Counted from the stretch's first letter, positions 8,574-16,551 are shown. The stretch: 34,609 nucleotides of DNA from Rhodovarius crocodyli (GCF_004005855.1 NZ_SACL01000018.1:1-34609); one strand, 5' to 3'. Notes: a model not told the origin generated them from the sequence alone. Translations and numbers: made by a program.

Positions 8574-9795
8574 GGGGAAATCGTCTACAGCGGCCGGAGG
8601 AAAGGTTGCATTGGTCCCGAAGGTGCGGTTCCCGGAGTTTCAGACGGCCAGCCCATGGGAGTACAAGCCTCTGGCACCATTCTTGAGGGACTGCAGCGGC
8701 CGCGTTCCTTCCAACACCTCGTTGCCTGTCTTCAGCTCGACGAGAGATGGTCTGCGGCGCCAAGATACATACTTCGACGGCAGGGTCCTTCAGAATAACA
8801 ACGACTATGGCGTGGTGCCGCCCGGATGCTTCGTTTACCGCCACATGAGCGATGACGGCTCGTTCAAGTTCAACATCAATGACACCGGCGGCGAAATCGC
8901 AGTTAGCAAAGAATATCCTGTCTTCAAAACCGTCGGGCTCGATCCCAAGTTTCTGCTCGAAATTCTGAACGAGAGCCAAGATTTCAAGAGTTTCGCTTTC
9001 TCCCAAAAGGCGGGCGGCACGCGTACCAGATTGTATTTCAGCAAGCTCCGCGAATGGCGGACCGCTCTGCCGACGCTCTTAGAACAACAAAAGATCGCCG
9101 ACTGTCTGAACTCGGCGGACGAACTGATTGCCGCGCAGGGGCGGAAGGTGGACGCGCTGAAGGCCCACAAGAAGGGCCTGATGCAGCAGCTTTTCCCCCA
9201 GGCAGGCGAAACCCAACCCCGCCTCCGCTTCCCCGAGTTCGAGGGAACGGGGGAGTGGTCAGTAAAGCCGCTCGGTAAAGCTGCCGAAAATCTCGACAAT
9301 CAGCGTGTTCCGATAACTTCAGGTGACCGCGTCGCTGGAGATGTTCCCTATTATGGCGCCTCGGGGATCGTTGACTATGTCGAGGGCTACATCTTTGACG
9401 AAGACCTCCTTTGCGTCTCAGAGGACGGCGCAAATCTTCTTGCTCGAACCTATCCAATCGCTTTCGCGATTTCTGGAAAGACATGGGTTAACAACCATGC
9501 GCACGTCCTTCGATTCAAGCATGGGTTCACCCAGAAGTTTGTCGAAGTCTATCTAAACTCGATCAAACTGGACGACTTCATAACGGGAATGGCCCAGCCG
9601 AAGCTCAACAAGGCGAAGCTCGACAGCATTCCGATGCCGCTCCCCAAGGAACCTGAGCAGAAGCGCATCGCAGACTGCCTCTCCTCCCTCGACAACCTCA
9701 TCGCCGCCGAGACCCGAAAGCTCGACACGCTCAAGACCCACAAGAAGGGGCTGATACAGCAGCTTTTCCCCTGGGGCGGGGAGGCTGACACATGA
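8563..9795 (+). CDS. hsdS: Type I restriction enzyme, specificity subunit HsdS
   Basis: A 410-residue HsdS built of two half-repeats. Each half opens with an RFPEF motif, continues with a variable target-recognition domain (about 20-170 and 220-360) and ends in a conserved helix. The helices are similar: KIADCLNSADELIAA...KKGLMQQLFP at about 174-212 and RIADCLSSLDNLIAA...KKGLIQQLFP at about 365-403. The two recognition domains read the two halves of a bipartite DNA sequence and the helices set the spacing. The sequence of the target cannot be deduced. The start lies inside the hsdR end and the stop overlaps the next gene by 4 bases. The coding DNA at the two helix ends is nearly identical and could recombine. 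Confidence 0.95.
   Translation: MSSKGKSSTAAGGKVALVPKVRFPEFQTASPWEYKPLAPFLRDCSGRVPSNTSLPVFSSTRDGLRRQDTYFDGRVLQNNNDYGVVPPGCFVYRHMSDDGSFKFNINDTGGEIAVSKEYPVFKTVGLDPKFLLEILNESQDFKSFAFSQKAGGTRTRLYFSKLREWRTALPTLLEQQKIADCLNSADELIAAQGRKVDALKAHKKGLMQQLFPQAGETQPRLRFPEFEGTGEWSVKPLGKAAENLDNQRVPITSGDRVAGDVPYYGASGIVDYVEGYIFDEDLLCVSEDGANLLARTYPIAFAISGKTWVNNHAHVLRFKHGFTQKFVEVYLNSIKLDDFITGMAQPKLNKAKLDSIPMPLPKEPEQKRIADCLSSLDNLIAAETRKLDTLKTHKKGLIQQLFPWGGEADT
9166..9772 (+). repeat. Direct repeat of about 34 bp at the two HsdS spacer helices
   Basis: Bases 9166-9199 and 9739-9772 agree at 31 of 34 positions. Both code for the KKGL(M/I)QQLFP end of the conserved helices. Recombination between the copies would delete or swap a recognition half-domain. 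Confidence 0.8.
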
Positions 9796-11021
9796 GCACC
9801 TACAAGAACCTGAAAACTTTGGTGGTCAGACTTCGTGACGATCTGAACAATCCAACTGGGCCAGTCTCGCTGGTCTTGATCTATGCCTACAACCGCACCG
9901 GCAAGACACGTCTGTCGATGGAGTTCAAGGACGCGGGGAAACGCAAGACCAAGAAGAACCCGACCGGCACGCCTGACACGCTCTATTTCAATGCCTTCAC
10001 AGAGGATCTGTTCGTCTGGGAAAACGACCTCGAAGGTGACAGCGTTCGCCGCCTGAAACTGAACGAAAAGTCATCCTTCTTCAACGCGATGACGGAACTC
10101 GCACTGGACGAAACAATTGCGGGTTATCTTTCCCGATATGCCGATTTCGATTTCGACTTCACCTATAAGGAAATTCAACAGGACAACGAGACCATCTCCA
10201 AGCCTGATTTCGTGAGCTTCCGAAAGGGCGATCAGTCCAATATCAAGGTTTCGCGGGGTGAACAGAATATCTTTGTCTGGTGCATCTTCATGGCCATCTG
10301 CGAACGGATGCTGGATGGGCATGAATCCTATCAGGAGAAGAAGTATCTCTATATCGACGACCCGATCTCGTCGCTGGATGACAACAACGCGATTTCCGTG
10401 GCCTGCGATCTGGCTAAGTTTCTCCGCCGGGCAGCCACGCGGAAGGATGCTGCCGGAGGGCCCGCCCCGATCAAGGTGATCTTCTCGTCCCACCACGCGC
10501 TGTTCTTCAACGTCATGTGCAATGAAATGGGCAGGCGGACCGATGGCGAACCGAAGATCACCCACAAGCGCTATTTCCTGCACCGCCCCAACGGCGACGG
10601 CGCTTACACACTTCAGGCGACCGAGGATACGCCCTTCTTCCACCACGTCGCCACTTTAGCCGAGTTGCAGCGTGCCGCCGATCCCGACAAGGGGAAGCTC
10701 TACACCTTCCACTTCAACGCCTTGCGCAGCGTCATGGAGAAGACAGCCTCTTTCTTCGGTCATCCAAGCATGGCCTTCTGCTTGAAGGCGCTGAACAACG
10801 AAGAAGACCGGGCGCTGTTCAACCGGGCCCTGAACCTGCTGAGCCACGGCGCCTATGCCATCCATGAACCCACAGAGATGGGCGAGGACAACAAGGAACT
10901 GTTCCGCCGCATCCTGCGCGAATTCATCGCGCGGTTTGAGTTCGCACTGCCAGGCGTTGCCGCCGCCCAAACCGAAATCCCGGCGCCCGCGCCCGCCGCA
11001 GAGGAAGCACCCGCACAATGA
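9792..11021 (+). CDS. PrrC-like ABC ATPase, putative anticodon nuclease
   Basis: A 409-residue protein of the AAA_13/PrrC type. The ATPase part has Walker A AYNRTGKT (32-39), an ABC signature SRGEQ (154-158), Walker B YLYIDDP with a D-loop SSLDDN (185-198), and a switch histidine in SSHH (232-235). The C-terminal domain carries Arg312-x3-Glu316 (LRSVMEK) and His352 in LLSHGA. Escherichia coli PrrC, about 396 residues, uses Arg320, Glu324 and His356 to cut tRNA-Lys in the anticodon loop when phage inactivates its type I restriction partner. Spacing here is 4 and 36 residues, against 4 and 32 in PrrC. It lies between hsdS and hsdM with 4-base overlaps on both sides; prrC is likewise inside an hsd operon. 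Anticodon cleavage is inferred from residues and context. A tail rich in Ala, Pro and Glu follows residue 388. Confidence 0.75.
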   Translation: MSTYKNLKTLVVRLRDDLNNPTGPVSLVLIYAYNRTGKTRLSMEFKDAGKRKTKKNPTGTPDTLYFNAFTEDLFVWENDLEGDSVRRLKLNEKSSFFNAMTELALDETIAGYLSRYADFDFDFTYKEIQQDNETISKPDFVSFRKGDQSNIKVSRGEQNIFVWCIFMAICERMLDGHESYQEKKYLYIDDPISSLDDNNAISVACDLAKFLRRAATRKDAAGGPAPIKVIFSSHHALFFNVMCNEMGRRTDGEPKITHKRYFLHRPNGDGAYTLQATEDTPFFHHVATLAELQRAADPDKGKLYTFHFNALRSVMEKTASFFGHPSMAFCLKALNNEEDRALFNRALNLLSHGAYAIHEPTEMGEDNKELFRRILREFIARFEFALPGVAAAQTEIPAPAPAAEEAPAQ

Positions 11022-12640
11022 ACGACCACAACCAAAAACAGCTGGGCAAAACGCTCTGGAACATCGCGGATACGCTCCGCGGCGCGATGAATGCGGACGA
11101 TTTCCGCGACTACATGCTGTCGTTCCTCTTCTTGCGCTACCTCTCTGACAATTACGAGATGGCCGCGAAGAAGGAGCTTGGGCGGGACTATCCCGATCCC
11201 AACGCAATCGGCAATGGCGGGCGCTCGCCCCTATCGGTGTGGTACGCGCAGAATCCCGATGATGTTGCAGATTTTGAAAAGCAAATGCGTCTCAAGGCGC
11301 ACTACGTCATCAAGCCGGAACACCTCTGGACCAGCATCGCTCATATGGCGCGCACCCAGAACGACCAACTGCTGAACACCCTGCAGGCGGGCTTCAAATA
11401 CATTGAGAACGAGTCCTTTCAGAGCACGTTCGGCGGTCTTTTCTCTGAAATCAATCTTGGCTCTGACAAGCTCGGCCGGACATACGCTAATCGCAACGCC
11501 AAACTCTGCGCCATCATCACGGAGATCGCCGAAGGGCTCGTCGACTTCTCGTCCGACGTGGATGCGCTGGGCGACGCCTACGAATATCTGATCGGCCAAT
11601 TCGCCGCCGGCTCGGGCAAGAAGGCCGGTGAGTTCTATACCCCGCAGCAGGTGTCAGACATCCTTTCGGCAATCGTGACGCTCGACAGCCAGGAACCCGC
11701 CACCGGGAAGAAACAAAGGCTCGCCAGCGTGCTCGATTTCGCGTGCGGCTCCGGTTCGCTGCTGCTCAACGTGCGCAAGCGCATGGGGCCGCACGGCATC
11801 GGCAGAATCTACGGGCAGGAAAAGAACATCACCACCTACAACCTGGCCCGGATGAACATGCTGTTGCACGGCGTTAAGGATACGGAGTTTGAAATTTACC
11901 ACGGCGACACGCTGATTAATGACTGGGACATCCTGCGCGAGTTGAATCCCGCCAAGAAGCCCTCCTTTGATGCCATAGTGGCTAACCCGCCCTTCAGCCT
12001 GCGCTGGGAGCCGACTGAGGCGATGGGCGACGATGTGCGGTTCAAGAATTACGGGATTGCGCCAAAGTCGGCCGCGGATTTCGCCTTCCTGCTTCACGGC
12101 TTCCATTATCTGAAGGATGACGGCGTCATGGCCATCATCCTTCCTCATGGCGTGCTGTTTAGAGGCGGAGCGGAAGAACGCATTCGAACCAAGCTGCTGA
12201 AGGATGGCCACATCGACACGGTCATCGGCCTGCCTGCGAACCTGTTCTATTCTACGGGTATCCCAGTCTGCATCCTTGTTTTGAAGAAGTGTAAGAAGCC
12301 CGACGACGTACTCTTTATCAACGCGGCTGAGCACTTTGCGAAGGGCAAGCGTCAGAACCAGCTCACGGACGACCATATCCGCAAGATCCTCGAGACCTAC
12401 CAGTTCCGTAAGGAAGAGGAGCGCTATTCCAAGCGTGTGAGCATGGAGCGTATTGCTGAGGAGGGCTTCAATCTCAACATCTCCCGTTACATCAGCACCG
12501 CTGTGGGCGAGGAAGAGATCGATCTGTCAGCCACTCAGGACGAGTTGGTTGATATCCAAAAGCAGATCCGGGACGCAACTTTGAGGCACAACGCCTTCCT
12601 GAAAGAACTTGGACTTTCCCTGTTGCCGGGCGCCGAATGA
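11018..12640 (+). CDS. hsdM: Type I restriction enzyme, DNA adenine methyltransferase subunit HsdM
   Basis: A 540-residue HsdM. The helical N-terminal domain (LWNIADTLRG...FLFLRYLSD) is followed by the N6-adenine methyltransferase fold, with SAM-binding motif I LDFACGSGS near 239-247 and catalytic NPPF at 323-326. With HsdS it methylates the recognition site and protects host DNA. It is the last gene of the operon, starting within the stop of the PrrC-like gene (ATGA). Having the methylase last and the endonuclease first is the reverse of the common hsdM-hsdS-hsdR order. A small hairpin (GACAT/ATGTC, about 12651-12665) lies 10 bp after the stop. Confidence 0.96.
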   Translation: MNDHNQKQLGKTLWNIADTLRGAMNADDFRDYMLSFLFLRYLSDNYEMAAKKELGRDYPDPNAIGNGGRSPLSVWYAQNPDDVADFEKQMRLKAHYVIKPEHLWTSIAHMARTQNDQLLNTLQAGFKYIENESFQSTFGGLFSEINLGSDKLGRTYANRNAKLCAIITEIAEGLVDFSSDVDALGDAYEYLIGQFAAGSGKKAGEFYTPQQVSDILSAIVTLDSQEPATGKKQRLASVLDFACGSGSLLLNVRKRMGPHGIGRIYGQEKNITTYNLARMNMLLHGVKDTEFEIYHGDTLINDWDILRELNPAKKPSFDAIVANPPFSLRWEPTEAMGDDVRFKNYGIAPKSAADFAFLLHGFHYLKDDGVMAIILPHGVLFRGGAEERIRTKLLKDGHIDTVIGLPANLFYSTGIPVCILVLKKCKKPDDVLFINAAEHFAKGKRQNQLTDDHIRKILETYQFRKEEERYSKRVSMERIAEEGFNLNISRYISTAVGEEEIDLSATQDELVDIQKQIRDATLRHNAFLKELGLSLLPGAE

Positions 12641-12718
12641 ATATTGACATTTATTAATGTCGAATACGCGCCAGATTGAACTGGTGTGTGACGTGCTCCC
12701 CTGAGATGTTGCCATTTT
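12641..12718. other. Short spacer with possible IS3-type terminal sequence
   Basis: Following hsdM there is a GACAT/ATGTC hairpin and then, from about 12689, a stretch beginning TGACGTGCTCCCC that directly abuts the broken transposase. IS3-family ends commonly start with TG, and this may be the surviving end of the insertion after an internal deletion. This is inferred from general appearance, not from an alignment. Confidence 0.3.
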
Positions 12719-13227
12719 CGAGGTGTCGGCGACGAGTGCCAGGCACTCGCGCGTATAGTCGTCGACGATGGCGAGCACCCTGAAGCGGCGACCGTCCGAG
12801 AGCGTGTCGGAGAAAAAATCGAGGCTCTAGCGCGCATTGGCCCGATCAGGCACGAGTATGGGTCTGCGCGTGCCCAGTGCCCTTTTGCGGCCACCGCGCC
12901 GGCGCACCAGCAACTTCTCCTCGCGATAGAGCCGCCGCAGCTTCTTCTGGTTCATTACGATGCCCTGGCGGTCCAGCATGATGTGGATCCTGCGATAGCC
13001 GAACCGCCGGCGCTCTCCTGTCACGGCCTTCATCGCCTCGCGCAACAGGGCATCGTCCGGCCGGGTGCTCATGTAGCGCACCGTCGAGCGGTCGATCGTC
13101 AAGGCCAGGCACGCCCGACGCTGGCTCACCGCATGCACCGTGCAGGCATAAGCCACCGCCTTCCGCTTCGCATCGGGCGTCACCATTTTTTTGCAGCGAC
13201 ATCCTTCAGGATCGCGTTGTCGAGCAT
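12719..13227 (-). pseudogene. Degenerate IS3-family transposase (orfA tail plus orfB fragment)
   Basis: The last 15 codons of orfA (MLDNAILKDVAAKKW, 13180-13227) lead into orfB at 13186. The join is an A7 run, the classical slippery site for -1 frameshifting in IS3 elements. OrfB shows the HTH_21 region (ERRRFGYRRIHIML), then LVRRRGGRKRALGTRRP. An amber codon at 12827-12829 replaces the usual Trp of the N-x-R-W-S-L-D-F segment. Reading on in frame gives the start of the DDE domain, FFSDTLSDGRRFRVLAIVDD, which stops abruptly after LVADTS where unrelated sequence begins. Most of the DDE core is missing, so the element cannot transpose on its own. It resembles the IS407-like branch. Confidence 0.85.
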
Positions 13228-13334
13228 CGCCACACGATATGATCGCCGAGCCGATGTCTTTCTCAGCGCCGTCTTCCTCGCAGCCACCCTCACCCGGTGG
13301 TTATGAGTCCGAAGCCTAAGTGATGAAAGAAAGA

Positions 13335-13377
13335 CCAAGGGGCAGAGCCCCTTGGTGGGGTCCAGGGGCAACGCCCC
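13335..13377 (-). terminator. Two GC-rich hairpins after the small minus-strand gene
   Basis: CCAAGGGG/CCCCTTGG (13335-13355, 5-base loop) and GGGGC/GCCCC (13365-13377, loop AAC) sit just beyond the stop of the 69-residue gene. They lack a long T-run but belong to a hairpin type repeated at several gene ends in this window. Confidence 0.5.
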
Positions 13378-13385
13378 CGTCCTCC

Positions 13386-13595
13386 TCACAGCGGCTTGTT
13401 CGCCTTTTCCATCAGCCGGGCGAAGAAGCCCTGCTTCTTCGGCGCCTCGACAGTCTTGGCCGCCACGGCGGCGCTCGCCTCGGCCTTGGCGCGGCGGTCC
13501 TTCTCGACCAGCCACTTTTCCAGCGTCATGCCTGCCTTGGCCGCGCGCTTGGCCTCATAGGCGCGCTGACCCTCGGTGAGCTGGTTCGCATTCAT
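13386..13595 (-). CDS. Small charged protein of unknown function
   Basis: A 69-residue protein that I do not recognise as a named family. It begins MNANQLTEGQRAYEAKRAAK, is rich in Ala, Lys and Glu, and looks mostly helical, with an FFARLMEKANKPL tail. The ATG at 13595 gives a protein with a clean beginning; a longer open frame extends upstream but has no such character. It is divergent from the DUF1491 gene with about 96 bp between, and two hairpins follow its stop. Codon use matches the GC-rich chromosome, so it marks the first backbone gene after the accessory region. Confidence 0.65.
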   Translation of the reverse strand: MNANQLTEGQRAYEAKRAAKAGMTLEKWLVEKDRRAKAEASAAVAAKTVEAPKKQGFFARLMEKANKPL

Positions 13596-13691
13596 GGGGT
13601 GCCGTCTCCATAACGGGCGGATGGTGAAGCGCTCTTCTGGCGCGGCGCGGCCCCGCTGGCAACGGGGGGCGCGGCGCGGCAGAATGAGGTT

Positions 13692-14027
13692 ATGGAAGAA
13701 CCGAAGATCAAGGCCGAGATCTGGGCCAGCATGGCGCTGCGGATGTCCAATTCCGCCGGCCGACCGGCCATGCAGCTGCGCAAGGGCGACCCGGACAGCG
13801 GCGGCATCCTGTGCGTGCTGCGCAGCATGGCGGGCGTTTCGGTGCTGGCACAGACCCGCGATGCCGGTGGCCGCGCGGCCTGGATCCGCGGCACTGGCCC
13901 CGCCCCGGTCGAGGAAGCCGTGGCCGATGCCTATATCGAGCGCCAGGTGAAGCGCGACCCCGACCTGTGGGTGCTGGAGTTCGAGGCACCGGACAATCTG
14001 CCGCCCTTCGAGGCGAGGATCATCTAG
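13692..14027 (+). CDS. DUF1491 family protein
   Basis: A 111-residue protein matching my knowledge of DUF1491, a small alphaproteobacterial family without assigned biochemistry. Typical features are an N-terminal IKAEIWASMALRM stretch and the later VEEAVADAYIERQ...DPDLWVLE segment. The ATG at 13692 has a GAGG-like element close upstream. The 3' end overlaps the 3' end of the convergent AraC-type regulator by 8 bases. No membrane segment or signal peptide. The phylogenetic restriction of the family supports an alphaproteobacterial host. Confidence 0.8.
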   Translation: MEEPKIKAEIWASMALRMSNSAGRPAMQLRKGDPDSGGILCVLRSMAGVSVLAQTRDAGGRAAWIRGTGPAPVEEAVADAYIERQVKRDPDLWVLEFEAPDNLPPFEARII

Positions 14028-14994
14028 CAAACCGCTTCCGGTAGGCCGCCGGGCTTGTGCCCAGCCGCTGCCGGAAATGGTGCCGCATGGTGGCCAGGGA
14101 CCCGAAGCCGCTGGCAACCGCCACATCCTCCAGCCGCGCGGGGCCTTCCAGCAGGCCGCGCGCGGCGCGCAGCCGTTCGGCCAGCAGCCATTCGCCGGGG
14201 CTCATGCCCGTGGCGGCCTCGAAGCGGCGCTGGAAGCTGCGCAGGCTCATGCCCGCGCGGCCGGCCAGCAGGCGGATGGGCAGTTCCTCGGCCAGGTGCA
14301 GCCGCATCCAGTCCAGCAGGGGGCCCAGCCGCGCGCCTTCCCGCGCGGTGGGAACCGGCGCCTCGATGAACTGGGCCTGGCCGCCCTCCCGGTGCGGGGG
14401 CACCACCAGGCGGCGGGCGACGCTGTTCGCGGCCTCCGCGCCGAAGTCGCGGCGGACGACATGCAGGCACAGGTCGATGCCGGCGGCACTGCCCGCCGCC
14501 GTCAGCACGCTGCCCTCATCGACATAGAGAACGTCCGCATCCAGGCCGATGTCCGGGTAGAGCGCGGCCATGGCCGCCACATAGCGCCAGTGGGTGGTGG
14601 CGCGCCGCCCGGCCAGCAGCCCCGCCGCCGCCAGCACCGCGACGCCGGAACACAGGGACATCACCCGCGCGCCGCGGGCATTCGCCTGCCGCAGGGCATC
14701 GCACAGCGGCCGCGGCACCGGCGCGTCGATGGCGCGCCAGCCAGGCACCACGATCAGCGCCGCATCCGCCAGCACCTCCAGCCCCGCATCGACCGTCGCG
14801 GTCAGCCCGCCCGCCGCGCGCAGCGGCCCGGGCTCCACCCCGCAGGTGACGCATCGATACCAGCCCTCCCCCATCTCGGGCCGCGAGAGGCCGAACACCT
14901 CCTGCGCGACGCCGAATTCGAAGGTGCAGAGCCCGTCATAGGCGAGCAGCGCGACGAGCGGTCCGTTTGGCATGATCTTGATGCTAATTGGCAT
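14020..14994 (-). CDS. ftrA: GlxA/FtrA-type transcriptional regulator (DJ-1/PfpI-like domain plus AraC HTH)
   Basis: About 324 residues from the ATG at 14994. The N-terminal half is a DJ-1/PfpI (class I amidotransferase-like) domain with a conserved VMSLCSGVAVLAAAGLL nucleophile-elbow region. The C-terminal 100 residues are an AraC-family double helix-turn-helix (IRLLAGRAGMSLRSFQRRF...ATGMSPGEWLLAERL). Such proteins are transcriptional activators; the DJ-1 domain is generally thought to sense a ligand. Next to it, divergently, is a rhodanese, a pairing often seen with FtrA, so it probably controls that gene. Alternative starts are TTG at 15003 and ATG at 14973; none has a strong ribosome-binding site. 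The two ATGs share a 7-bp direct repeat. Confidence 0.82.
   Translation of the reverse strand: MPISIKIMPNGPLVALLAYDGLCTFEFGVAQEVFGLSRPEMGEGWYRCVTCGVEPGPLRAAGGLTATVDAGLEVLADAALIVVPGWRAIDAPVPRPLCDALRQANARGARVMSLCSGVAVLAAAGLLAGRRATTHWRYVAAMAALYPDIGLDADVLYVDEGSVLTAAGSAAGIDLCLHVVRRDFGAEAANSVARRLVVPPHREGGQAQFIEAPVPTAREGARLGPLLDWMRLHLAEELPIRLLAGRAGMSLRSFQRRFEAATGMSPGEWLLAERLRAARGLLEGPARLEDVAVASGFGSLATMRHHFRQRLGTSPAAYRKRFAR
14967..14994. promoter_or_regulatory. Direct repeat TTGGCAT x2, possible AraC-type operator
   Basis: TTGGCAT occurs at 14967-14973 and 14988-14994, 21 bp apart, which is two helical turns and the classical spacing of AraC half-sites. The repeats lie in the start region of the regulator and about 60 bp upstream of the divergent rhodanese, so they could serve autoregulation and rhodanese control. 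Each includes a candidate start codon of the regulator, so coding constraint is an alternative reason. Confidence 0.35.
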
Positions 14995-15054
14995 AACGGC
15001 CAATTTCCAGCCCGCCCGCGCCGCGCCACCCTGCCCGCATCAGAGGAGGCCCCG

Positions 15055-15447
15055 ATGCCCAGCCGCGTCACCGAGATCCCCGCCGCCGCGCCGGACGCCG
15101 TCATGGCCCATTACGCCCGGCGCCTGGCCTTCGAGACCGATTGCTCCGACGTGCACGCGGCCATGGCCGGGGGAGCGCCCGATTTCGTGCTGCTCGACGT
15201 GCGCGGCGCCACCCTGTTCGCCGCCGGCCATATCCCCGGCGCCGTCAACCTGCCCCACGGCAAGATGACGGAACGCCGCCTGGCCGATTGGCCGGCCGAG
15301 ACGCTGTTCGTCGTCTATTGCGCGGGCCCACACTGCAACGGCACGGACCGGGCCGCGCTGCGCCTGGCCCAGCTCGGCCGGCAGGTGAAGGTGATGATCG
15401 GCGGCATGACCGGCTGGGCGGACGAGGGTTACAACTTCACGTCATGA
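15055..15447 (+). CDS. Rhodanese-like sulfurtransferase
   Basis: A 130-residue single-domain rhodanese. It shows FVLLDVRGATLFAAGHIPGAVNLPHG, the hallmark CH2A region, and an active-site loop beginning with Cys in VYCAGPHCNGTDRAA. The C-terminal GGMTGWADEGY is typical. Rhodaneses carry a persulfide on that cysteine and transfer sulfur to thiophilic acceptors; the physiological acceptor is unknown here. The ATG at 15055 has AGAGGAGG 6 bases upstream, which settles the start. It is divergent from the FtrA-type regulator and is its likely target. Cytoplasmic, no signal peptide. Confidence 0.9.
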   Translation: MPSRVTEIPAAAPDAVMAHYARRLAFETDCSDVHAAMAGGAPDFVLLDVRGATLFAAGHIPGAVNLPHGKMTERRLADWPAETLFVVYCAGPHCNGTDRAALRLAQLGRQVKVMIGGMTGWADEGYNFTS

Positions 15448-15511
15448 TCCCCCTTTCCTTCCCGCGCCCGGGGGTTACTCTCGCGGGCAAATACTACGGG
15501 AAGGAAAGTTC

Positions 15512-16492
15512 ATGCTCACTCGCCGCCTCGCGCTGGCCAGCGCCCTGTCGTCGCCTGCTCTCGTCCCCGGGCTCGCTTCCGCCCAAGGGCAATGGCCTGA
15601 ACGTGCCGTGCGCGTCGTCGTGCCCTGGCCGCCCGGCGGGTCCACCGACGTGCTGGCGCGCCTGATCTGCGAACAGCTGCAGTCCAAGACCGGCCAGTCC
15701 TTCCTGATCGAGAACCGGCCCGGCGCAGGCGGCAACATCGGCACCGATGCGCTCGCGAAGTCCAATGCCGACGGCTACACCATGGGCCCGGTCACGGTGG
15801 GCGGCTGGACCATCAACCCCTACCTCTACGCCCGCATGCCCTACACCCCGGACCGGGACCTGCAGCCGATCTCGATGCACTGGTCGCTGCCGAACGTGCT
15901 CGTCGTCTCGTCCCAGCACTGCCCGGCGACCAACCTGGCGCAGTTCGTGGAATGGGCGCGCGGCCGGCAGGGCGGCGTCAGCTACGGCAGCCCGGGCGTG
16001 GGCACCACGGCCCATCTCTCGGGCTCCTACCTCTGCCAGCGGCTGGGGCTGGACGGGCAGCATGTGCCCTTCCGCGGCGCGGCCCAGATCACCCCCGCCA
16101 TGCTGGCCGGCGACCTGACCTTCGCGCTGGACAACCTGGCCAGCTACATCCCCATCATCGCCGAGGGCCGCATGCGCGCACTCGGTGTCTCCAGCGCCGA
16201 ACGCTGGGCCACCCTGCCCGACGTGCCCACCCTCTCCGAGTCCGGCGTGGCGAACTTCCAGGTGGAAAGCTGGTGCGCCTTCGCCTTCCCGGCCAACGTG
16301 CCCGCCCCCATCGTGCAGCGCGCCAGCAGCCTGATGCAGGAAATCGCAGCCGACCCCGCCTTCCAGGCCCGCGTGCTGCGCGGCGGCGCCAAAGCCCTGG
16401 GCAGCACCCCCGACGCCGTGTGGGACCGCGTGCGCACCGAACGCCCGACCTGGCAGGAAATGGTCCGCATCTCGGGCGCTCGGATGGAATAG
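15512..16492 (+). CDS. Bug/TctC-family periplasmic substrate-binding protein (copy 1)
   Basis: A 326-residue extracytoplasmic receptor of the tripartite tricarboxylate transporter family. It has an N-terminal signal with a twin arginine (MLTRRLALASALSSPALVPG) and a cleavage region near ASAQG. The mature protein has the Bug features: VRVVVPWPPGGSTDVLARL, then FLIENRPGAGGNIG and VSYGSPGVGTTAHL. Bug proteins bind carboxylates or amides and hand them to TctAB permeases. No TctA or TctB is in this window, so it is an orphan receptor, as is common in Acetobacteraceae and Burkholderiales. The ATG at 15512 follows AAGGA at 15501-15505. It converges with the second copy. Confidence 0.93.
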   Translation: MLTRRLALASALSSPALVPGLASAQGQWPERAVRVVVPWPPGGSTDVLARLICEQLQSKTGQSFLIENRPGAGGNIGTDALAKSNADGYTMGPVTVGGWTINPYLYARMPYTPDRDLQPISMHWSLPNVLVVSSQHCPATNLAQFVEWARGRQGGVSYGSPGVGTTAHLSGSYLCQRLGLDGQHVPFRGAAQITPAMLAGDLTFALDNLASYIPIIAEGRMRALGVSSAERWATLPDVPTLSESGVANFQVESWCAFAFPANVPAPIVQRASSLMQEIAADPAFQARVLRGGAKALGSTPDAVWDRVRTERPTWQEMVRISGARME

Positions 16493-16500
16493 GCGGCGCG

Positions 16501-16519
16501 CTGGGGGCTTCGCCCCCAG
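16501..16519 (+). terminator. Hairpin terminator after Bug receptor copy 1
   Basis: A perfect stem of 8 bp, CTGGGGGC/GCCCCCAG with loop TTC, 8 bases past the stop codon. No T-run, but a member of the repeated GGGGC-N3-GCCCC hairpin type. Confidence 0.55.
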
Positions 16520-16551
16520 ACCCCGACCAATGGCGCTGCCCTTGGAACCCG

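Noticed and set aside
13280-13320. tRNA-like segment (minus strand CGGACTCATAACC resembling a Met anticodon arm)
   Set aside because: No acceptor stem or GTTCGA T-loop can be found around it, so it is not a tRNA gene, and no matching repeat marks it as an attachment site.
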